64,000 nucleotides of DNA from Muribaculaceae bacterium. Its GTDB lineage: Bacteria > Bacteroidota > Bacteroidia > Bacteroidales > Muribaculaceae. The notes under the pieces are model-generated. The model did not search any database. It was not told the origin of the DNA and saw only the letters and a program-made list of their open reading frames with translations. Shown one piece after another: positions 35,590 to 41,673 of the stretch; the first letter of the stretch is position 1, and each line of letters opens with the position of its first letter. The stretch is from assembly GCA_023663365.1 (NCBI GenBank), contig JAMPHP010000006.1, positions 1 through 64,000 on the forward strand. The letters are read 5' to 3'. A program made the translations under genes and the position numbers.

Positions 35590-38528
35590 TAAAAAGACAG
35601 TTGTTTAGGTTTGCAGCAATGATGCTGCCGATAGTCCTCGCGGGGACTACGGCAGCATTTGCTGTGGATAAACCTACTTTCGTAAAATCCCTCACCTTCC
35701 CCGCCGATGCCACATCGGAGCAGAAAGTTGAGATGGCAGCCCGCCTTGTGCCATCGCCCAAGCAGCTCGAATGGCAGAAGCTCGAGATGACTGCCTTCCT
35801 TCACTTCGGCGTGAACACTTTCACCGACCGCGAGTGGGGCGACGGCACCGAGTCGCCCGCTATCTTCAACCCCGACGGCCTCGATGCCGACCAGTGGGTG
35901 AAGGTGCTCAAGGATGCCGGATTCCGGCTCGTGATTCTCACCGCAAAGCATCACGACGGATTTTGCCTCTGGCCCACGGCCACTACCTCGCACTCGGTGG
36001 CTTCATCGCCGTGGAAAGAGGGCAAAGGCGATGTCGTGGCCGACCTGCGCCGTGCCTGCGACAAGTACGGCATGAAGCTCGGCCTATACCTGTCGCCGTG
36101 GGATAGAAACGCCTCATGCTATGGCGACTCCCCGCGCTACAACGACATGTTCGTCGCTCAGCTCACCGAGCTCCTCACTCGCTACGGTAAAATCGACGAA
36201 GTATGGTTCGACGGTGCTTGCGGTGAAGGGCCCAACGGCAAGAAGCAGGAGTACGACTGGTCGCGCTTCAAGAGCGTGATTGAGAAGCTCCAGCCCGATG
36301 CCGTGGTGGCTATCATGGGCGACGATGTGCGCTGGGTAGGCAATGAGAAAGGCATGGGCCGCGAGACTGAGTGGAGCGCAACGGCGCTCACTCCGGGTAT
36401 ATACCCCGGCTCGGGAGCCGCCAACAAGGCTCTCGGCATCTACGCCAAGGCCCCGGACCTCGGCGGGCGCGATATTGTGGCAAAAGCCGATAAGCTCTAC
36501 TGGTGGCCCTCGGAAGTCGATGTGTCGATACGCCCCGGTTGGTTCTATCACGATAAGGAGCTGCCCAAATCGCTCCGTCAGCTCGCCGAGATATACCTCA
36601 ACTCGGTGGGGCGCAACTCCGTGCTCCTGCTCAACATACCGCCCGACCGCCACGGCCGCATCGCCGAGCCCGATGTGAAGCGCCTCGCAGAGTTCAAGGC
36701 TTGGATCGATGCCAACTTCTCCGATAATCTCGCCGGAGAGCCCGAGGGATTGGAAGTGCCCGTCAGGCCCGGTGCGGAGGTCAACACCGTCGTTCTCGGC
36801 GAGGATATATCCAAGGGGCAGCACGTGGAGAGTTTCGCAGTGGAGGCTCTTGTCGATGGCGTCTGGACCGAGTTGGCCCAAGGTAGCACCATAGGCCTCA
36901 AGCGTATAATAACCTTCCCGGCCGTCAAGCCCGAGGCTTTGCGCCTTGTCGTCAAGGAGGTGCGCACAGAGCCATATATCGACCGCTTCGAGGCATACTC
37001 CACGGCTCTGCCCGAAGAGATTAATGTCGACCTGCCCGGCTACCGCACAGTGCCCCCAACCGACTGGAGTGTGACAGCTGCCACAGGCCCCCTGGCCGAG
37101 GCCTACAAGACCTTCGACGACGATGCCGCCATAGCCTGGATTTCGCCCGCGGCTGAGGGTGAGAAGTCTGTCGCCGTGGATATGAAGCGCACAGTGCCCG
37201 TGGCCGGCTTCGTCTACGAGCCGCGGGCAACCGACGACAAGAGCGGCACCGTGTACCACTACCGCCTCGAGCTCAGTGAGGATGGCATCAACTGGACAGC
37301 GGCGCCCGTATCGGGTGAGTTCAGCAACATCATGCACAACCCCATTGCTCAGAAGGTATACTTTCCGGCAGCCATCAAAGCCCGCTATTTCCGCTTCACC
37401 GCCGTCGACGAAATCGACGGGCGCGACTTCATCAGCGTGGGTGAGCTGCGCATCATCACACCCGAGCCTCCTTTGGCGGCCAAAGATAATGAGACTATTC
37501 TGTGGAAAAATCCCGGAGCGCCGCTCGCGCTCAAGCCCGGTGACAGCCATCCCTCCTACAAGCGGTGGAAATTCTACACGGCGCATGAGTTCTCAGGCAC
37601 ACCCGGCACTGTGCTCTACGGCACTCCTGCAGGATGGCGCATGAACGCCGGCAAGCACGTGTCGCGCCACGCGCGCATCGAGGAAGATTGCTACATGCTC
37701 CGCGGAGGCTACCTGCGCATGGAGAGCCACCGCCTCCCCGAGCCCGTCGACAACCGCCACGGTGCCGATGTGGAGCACAGCACATACTCGTGCCGCACCG
37801 TGGCTCCGGCCGACAGCAATTTCTGGTGCGCCTTCACCCACAACATGCGCATCGAAGTGCGGGCGCGCCGCTCGTCGCACACCGGCCTCAACGACGCCCT
37901 GTGGTTTATGGGAAATGCGCGCAAGCCTTGGCCCGCGAACGGCGAAATCGACCTCATGGAAAACCCGAAAGCCACTGTCAACGGCACGTCGCACTTCACA
38001 CTCCACTCCGAGAACCACTTCGCCGGGCGAATGGGAGCCGCAGGAAGCACTTCTGCAAACATTGACCTTGCCGATATGGCCGACTGGAATATCTACTGGA
38101 TAGAGTGGCTGCCCAATGAGATACGCGGCGGTGTGAACGGTCACACATATTTTCACACACCGCAAGGGCGAAGCCGGAAACACCGACTGGCCATGGAGCG
38201 ACCCGGCCAAGTTCTACATGCTCATGAGCAGCTGCCTTTCCACCAACCCCGAGGCTTGGCCCGGAGCCGTCGACTCGCAGAGCTGGGACGAAAACAACCC
38301 GCCCCACTTCGACATCGACTGGATACGAGTCTTCACCAACGACAACTTTGCCGGCGACCCCGCGCCACGAAAATTTTACTGATTTCCCTATCCCTCGCCG
38401 TCCGTAGCCGTGGCGATTGGCTGATTGCCATGGCATGGACGAGATGCCGCTTCGCGGCACCTTGCGCACAACAAGATATTCCCCAGCGGCGAGAACTGCC
38501 TCTCCCCCGATGGGGTGATAATTATTAA
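35586..38528 (+). CDS. alpha-L-fucosidase (GH29) fused to GH16, frameshifted
   Basis: 980 aa as read. After a signal peptide comes GH29 (about 45-400) with 'KHHDGFCLW' and nucleophile Asp209 in 'VWFDGACGEG'. A discoidin/F5-8C domain follows (about 500-635), then a GH16 domain from about 645 with the catalytic 'NGEIDLMEN' (Glu787, Asp789, Glu792). At about residue 855 the frame shifts: after 'GVNGHTYF' the product turns into basic, repeat-derived sequence. In another frame the GH16 C terminus continues cleanly to a stop at 38382. Removing one T from the TTTT at 38150-38153 restores it. GH16 members of gut Bacteroides can be mucin O-glycanases; the fusion suggests coupled defucosylation and endo-cleavage. 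Confidence 0.85.
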   Translation: MIKRQLFRFAAMMLPIVLAGTTAAFAVDKPTFVKSLTFPADATSEQKVEMAARLVPSPKQLEWQKLEMTAFLHFGVNTFTDREWGDGTESPAIFNPDGLDADQWVKVLKDAGFRLVILTAKHHDGFCLWPTATTSHSVASSPWKEGKGDVVADLRRACDKYGMKLGLYLSPWDRNASCYGDSPRYNDMFVAQLTELLTRYGKIDEVWFDGACGEGPNGKKQEYDWSRFKSVIEKLQPDAVVAIMGDDVRWVGNEKGMGRETEWSATALTPGIYPGSGAANKALGIYAKAPDLGGRDIVAKADKLYWWPSEVDVSIRPGWFYHDKELPKSLRQLAEIYLNSVGRNSVLLLNIPPDRHGRIAEPDVKRLAEFKAWIDANFSDNLAGEPEGLEVPVRPGAEVNTVVLGEDISKGQHVESFAVEALVDGVWTELAQGSTIGLKRIITFPAVKPEALRLVVKEVRTEPYIDRFEAYSTALPEEINVDLPGYRTVPPTDWSVTAATGPLAEAYKTFDDDAAIAWISPAAEGEKSVAVDMKRTVPVAGFVYEPRATDDKSGTVYHYRLELSEDGINWTAAPVSGEFSNIMHNPIAQKVYFPAAIKARYFRFTAVDEIDGRDFISVGELRIITPEPPLAAKDNETILWKNPGAPLALKPGDSHPSYKRWKFYTAHEFSGTPGTVLYGTPAGWRMNAGKHVSRHARIEEDCYMLRGGYLRMESHRLPEPVDNRHGADVEHSTYSCRTVAPADSNFWCAFTHNMRIEVRARRSSHTGLNDALWFMGNARKPWPANGEIDLMENPKATVNGTSHFTLHSENHFAGRMGAAGSTSANIDLADMADWNIYWIEWLPNEIRGGVNGHTYFHTPQGRSRKHRLAMERPGQVLHAHEQLPFHQPRGLARSRRLAELGRKQPAPLRHRLDTSLHQRQLCRRPRATKILLISLSLAVRSRGDWLIAMAWTRCRFAAPCAQQDIPQRRELPLPRWGDNY
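38154..38382 (+). pseudogene. out-of-frame C-terminal part of the GH16 domain
   Basis: In the frame ending at the TGA at 38380-38382 the sequence reads 'THRKGEAGNTDWPWSDP', 'KFYMLMSSCLSTNPEAW' and 'PHFDIDWIRVFTND', a typical GH16 ending. It belongs to the upstream fusion and is separated only by the one-base shift at 38150-38153. A real mutation or a homopolymer sequencing error are both possible. Confidence 0.8.
38444..38492. repeat. dispersed hairpin repeat, partial copy 3
   Basis: Contains TGCCGCTTCGCGGCACC and TTGCGCACAACAAGATATTCCCC followed by AGCGGCGA. It matches 40033-40078 over about 46 bases and lies in the region the frameshifted fusion reads through. With that copy it brackets the lipoprotein gene at 38604-39869 as direct repeats. 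Confidence 0.75.
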
Positions 38529-38549
38529 CATATATTAATTTATTTTATA

Positions 38550-38579
38550 GGGGGGGGTAATTCGTTTTTCGTAACTTTG
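38550..38579 (+). promoter_or_regulatory. promoter with G8 tract in the spacer region
   Basis: A -7 box TAACTTTG lies at 38572-38579, 25 bases before the ATG at 38604. A run of eight G at 38550-38557 sits where the -33/spacer would be. No TTTG -33 is seen. Homopolymer length changes would alter promoter geometry. Confidence 0.5.
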
Positions 38580-38603
38580 GAAAAAATAAAACCAGTTACA
38601 GCA

Positions 38604-39869
38604 ATGATGAAAAAATTTGTGGTGGGATTGCTATGCGGCATAAGCCTTGGCCTATGTTCGTGCAGCGACCAAAAAGCTATATCACTTGAGCAAGCCTCGG
38701 CGCAAGTCGACAACATGTTGACTTCACTCAACATCCAGCATGCCAAAGCCATCTATCAAAAGGGAGGAGAGTCGAGAGCCTCAAAAGACAACGGCTTCTA
38801 CAAGCTTGACATATCGGGCAACGAAGTAAAACTTCAAATCTGTGGTGCCGATGGTAAAATTCACGACATCGGCATAGACTGGGTGGTAAATGTGAAGGCA
38901 CGATACGTATTCTTCCAGCCCAACACTCGCGATTTAATCAATGTAGTAAGTTCTGCTCCCGATTATGATGCCGACAGCGACGAGGCAGTAGCTACCGCTG
39001 CTCTGGTCACGTGCGTGGCTGACGTGAAAACCGGAAAGTTATATAAATTTCCGATAGTGGATTTAAGTACCGACAAATCTTTTACAGCTCAGGAAGCATT
39101 GGGTAAATTCTACATCAAAGGATTTGAACATTCGGTATACGGTGGTCCTTTTGACGGTGACCAAATCTTTGAGTTCAACCCCTCTGACATGACCATCAGG
39201 GGCATTCTCCCCCAGGGGCAAGGTGTCCAGAGCTTCGGAGTCAACCAAGAAGGGTTTGTATACTATCTTGAGAGCTCCCTTGTTAAGGTAAAGTGTCCGG
39301 GTGGTGCGATTGTTCCCATTCAAACCGATGTGCAGAAGATGCTCACAATTGGTGGAAAGTTCTACGGTATCCTCGGTGATGCCATATACGAACTTGTGCC
39401 TTCCGGCAACAACGGTATAGAGAAGAAAAAGGCACACGACTTACCGACCGCTGTATATATCGACGGAATCATATTTAATGATTTGCAAAATCTCTATCTG
39501 ATTAAATCCTACGACGTGCAGAACGGCGAAAAGATATGGAGTTTTGATGGAAATAGTTTGAGTAGCACCACGCTCGACATCCCGATGAACTACCAGATGG
39601 AAACTAAAGATGGATGGTTCAGCTGCACAGGCATGACTGATGTTGAAAGAATCAGCAAGGCTGACTATTCAACAACAACTATATCTATGAGCGAGTATCA
39701 GATTTATGAATATACCTCCGACTTGGGAAGTACTTCACTCCCATTCTCAGCCTTGCGCTATGCCGATGGAAAAAGCGTAATAGGCCAAATAACCAATACC
39801 GGTGCTGTCGAAATTCTGGCTGAGATGAATTCGAGTTCTCCCATTTTAAATTTGGTACCGCTCAACTGA
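38604..39869 (+). CDS. lipoprotein of unknown function between repeat copies
   Basis: About 421 aa from the ATG at 38604 (open to 38577, but the signal starts 'MMKKFVVGLLCGISLG'). The lipobox is 'LGLCSCSDQ', so it is a likely outer-membrane lipoprotein. The body has repeated beta-strand patterns such as 'FEFNPSDMTIRGILPQGQG' and 'GKFYGILGDAIYELVPSG', suggestive of a propeller-like fold. No enzyme family was recognised. It is AT-richer than the PUL and flanked by direct copies of a dispersed repeat, so it looks inserted. Its promoter contains a G8 tract. Confidence 0.7.
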   Translation: MMKKFVVGLLCGISLGLCSCSDQKAISLEQASAQVDNMLTSLNIQHAKAIYQKGGESRASKDNGFYKLDISGNEVKLQICGADGKIHDIGIDWVVNVKARYVFFQPNTRDLINVVSSAPDYDADSDEAVATAALVTCVADVKTGKLYKFPIVDLSTDKSFTAQEALGKFYIKGFEHSVYGGPFDGDQIFEFNPSDMTIRGILPQGQGVQSFGVNQEGFVYYLESSLVKVKCPGGAIVPIQTDVQKMLTIGGKFYGILGDAIYELVPSGNNGIEKKKAHDLPTAVYIDGIIFNDLQNLYLIKSYDVQNGEKIWSFDGNSLSSTTLDIPMNYQMETKDGWFSCTGMTDVERISKADYSTTTISMSEYQIYEYTSDLGSTSLPFSALRYADGKSVIGQITNTGAVEILAEMNSSSPILNLVPLN

Positions 39870-39923
39870 CTTTCTTCCTCGCTGTGGCGGATTTCTTGCT
39901 GCGCAAGCGCCCAAGGGCGGTGA

Positions 39924-40078
39924 CGTGTCCCGAAGGGACTATTGGCGAAGATGCACCGATAGTCCCTTCGGGACACGCGTATCTAACTCTCAATCACCAC
40001 ACACACACATCAGTGTGGGGCTGACAGGAGCCAGCCGCTTGGCGGCACCTTGCGCACAGCAAGATATCCCCTGCGGCG
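39924..40078. repeat. dispersed multi-hairpin repeat, copy 2
   Basis: The order is a 22-bp stem (CGTGTCCCGAAGGGACTAT at 39924 on, complement to 39977), a CACAC...CAGTGTG hairpin, 'GGGGCTGACAGGAGCCAGCC', a CCGCTTGGCGG hairpin and 'ACCTTGCGCACAGCAAGATA'. The first four parts match 3388-3505 in order; the last two match 38444-38492. No coding potential was recognised. Confidence 0.75.
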
Positions 40079-40093
40079 AAAGAAATCCTCTCG

Positions 40094-40873
40094 CTACTGC
40101 CTGCTGAGCCAGTCGGCAAGGATGGCGGTCCACACGGGCTTGTAGGTGTAGGCGTCGTTGAAGCCCCAGCCATGGCCGCCTGTTGCGAAGATGTGCATCG
40201 AGGCTGGCACTCCGGCAGCCGTGAGGGCGCGATAGTAGCCGAGTGTGTTTTCAACGGGCACCACGGTGTCGTCGCTGCTGTGGAAGATTATAGCCTCAGG
40301 AGTGTCGGCGCTCACCTGCTTTTCATTGGAGTATAGCTCGACGAGCGCAGCCGAGGGGTCAGGTCCGATAAGGTTCTCGCGCGAGCCGGCGTGTGTGATT
40401 GCCGCGTCCATGCTCACCACGGGGTAAAATAAAATCTGGAAGTCGGGGCGCGTGGCCGGGTCGCAGTGTGTTGCCACGGTCGAGGCAAGATGTCCGCCGG
40501 CTGAGAAGCCCATGATACCGACTTTGTCGACACCCCACTCGGCACCGCGCTCGCGCATGAGAGCCACAGCTCGGCGGGCGTCGTTGCCCGGCACGGTGTC
40601 GCGCCCGGCCGGGAGCCTGTACTCGAGCACTCCCAATGTGATACCCTGCTCATTGAGCCAGGGCACAAAAGCATAGCCTTCATGCTCCATGGCGCGCATG
40701 GCATAGCCTCCGCCGGGGCAGCACACAATGGCTTTGCCCGAGCTCTTTTCGGCAGGGAACACATGGAGTACGGCACGCTCCGTGCCATCGTTGAATATTT
40801 CGATATCGACAGGTGCGGCGGCGATGAGCCTCAGGGCGCACAGCGAGAATACGAACAAAAGAACCTTTTTCAT
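40094..40873 (-). CDS. exported alpha/beta-hydrolase esterase
   Basis: 259 aa with a signal peptide ('LLFVFSLCALRLIAAA'). It has an acetyl-esterase-like alpha/beta-hydrolase fold with oxyanion motif 'CCPGGGYAMRA', nucleophile Ser in 'IMGFSAGGHLAS', Asp in 'HSSDDTVVP' and His in 'ATGGHGWGF'. Relatives remove acetyl groups from polysaccharides. Next to a sialidase PUL, a sialate or GlcNAc O-acetylesterase role is plausible but unproven. It is divergent from the SGNH gene across a palindromic promoter region. Confidence 0.85.
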   Translation of the reverse strand: MKKVLLFVFSLCALRLIAAAPVDIEIFNDGTERAVLHVFPAEKSSGKAIVCCPGGGYAMRAMEHEGYAFVPWLNEQGITLGVLEYRLPAGRDTVPGNDARRAVALMRERGAEWGVDKVGIMGFSAGGHLASTVATHCDPATRPDFQILFYPVVSMDAAITHAGSRENLIGPDPSAALVELYSNEKQVSADTPEAIIFHSSDDTVVPVENTLGYYRALTAAGVPASMHIFATGGHGWGFNDAYTYKPVWTAILADWLSRQ

Positions 40874-40879
40874 AGCAAT

Positions 40880-40911
40880 GGCAAATTTAAGGATTTTTTC
40901 TTAAATTTGCC
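40880..40911. promoter_or_regulatory. palindromic divergent promoter of the two esterase genes
   Basis: GGCAAATTTAAG at 40880-40891 and CTTAAATTTGCC at 40900-40911 form a perfect 12-bp inverted repeat. Each arm contains a TAAATTTG -7 box facing the gene on its side (40882-40889 minus, 40902-40909 plus). Confidence 0.55.
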
Positions 40912-40929
40912 ACCTGAATCTCATCTACT

Positions 40930-41586
40930 ATGAAGCGTTATTTCCTACTGACTATCGCCCTTGCCGCACTCACACTCTCTGCGGCGGCACAGCGAAGCAC
41001 CGAAGGCTACTATGGCCAGCGTGCTTCTCTTTTCGACATCCTTCCCACATCGCCCGACGACATCATCTTCCTCGGCAACAGCATCACCGACGGTGCCGAG
41101 TGGGCCGAACTGCTCGGTGACCCACGCGCAAAGAACCGAGGCATCAGCGGCGACCGTGTGAAAGGGGTGCTTGAGCGCCTCGACCCCATTGTGGAGGGTA
41201 AGCCCGCCAAGATTTTCCTCATGATAGGTGTCAACGATATGGCCGCCGGTATGCCCGTCGACTCAATCGTGGACGGTGTGAAGAAAATCGTGGACACTAT
41301 CGAGCGGAAAAGCCCCGGCACGAAGATTTACCTTGAAAGCGTGCTGCCGGTCAATGCCGCCTTCAACCGCTTCGACGGCCACACTTCGCGCTTCTTCATG
41401 GTGCCGCACATCAACGAAGGCATCCGCCGCATTGCCGACGACAAAAAAATTCCCTACATCGACCTCTACTCTCACTTCGTGGACAAAGCCACCGGCAAGA
41501 TGAAGCCCGAGTACACCAACGACGGCCTCCATCTGCTCGGCAACGGCTACATCAAGTGGGTGGAAATCATCAAGCCTTACCTATAA
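40930..41586 (+). CDS. SGNH/GDSL-type esterase, exported
   Basis: 218 aa with a signal peptide ('LLTIALAALTLSAAAQ'). SGNH blocks: 'IIFLGNSITDGAEW' (block I, nucleophile Ser), 'NRGISGDR' (block II, Gly), 'IGVNDMAAG' (block III, Asn) and 'NDGLHLLGNGY' (block V, Asp and His). This family deacylates carbohydrates such as sialic acid or GlcNAc O-acetyl esters. It is paired divergently with another esterase and ends at a bidirectional terminator. Confidence 0.88.
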   Translation: MKRYFLLTIALAALTLSAAAQRSTEGYYGQRASLFDILPTSPDDIIFLGNSITDGAEWAELLGDPRAKNRGISGDRVKGVLERLDPIVEGKPAKIFLMIGVNDMAAGMPVDSIVDGVKKIVDTIERKSPGTKIYLESVLPVNAAFNRFDGHTSRFFMVPHINEGIRRIADDKKIPYIDLYSHFVDKATGKMKPEYTNDGLHLLGNGYIKWVEIIKPYL

Positions 41587-41612
41587 GATAAGAGCCTAAG
41601 ACGAATAAATCG

Positions 41613-41652
41613 AAAAAAACAGGGGCGATACCCGCGCGGGTACCGCCCTTTT
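41613..41652. terminator. bidirectional rho-independent terminator
   Basis: GGGCG-A-TACCC GCGC GGGTA-C-CGCCC stem (41623-41648), followed by TTTT and preceded by a run of seven A, so it works for both convergent genes (SGNH esterase and the large secreted protein). Confidence 0.8.
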
Positions 41653-41673
41653 AATGTGTATGTTTGGAAGAAA

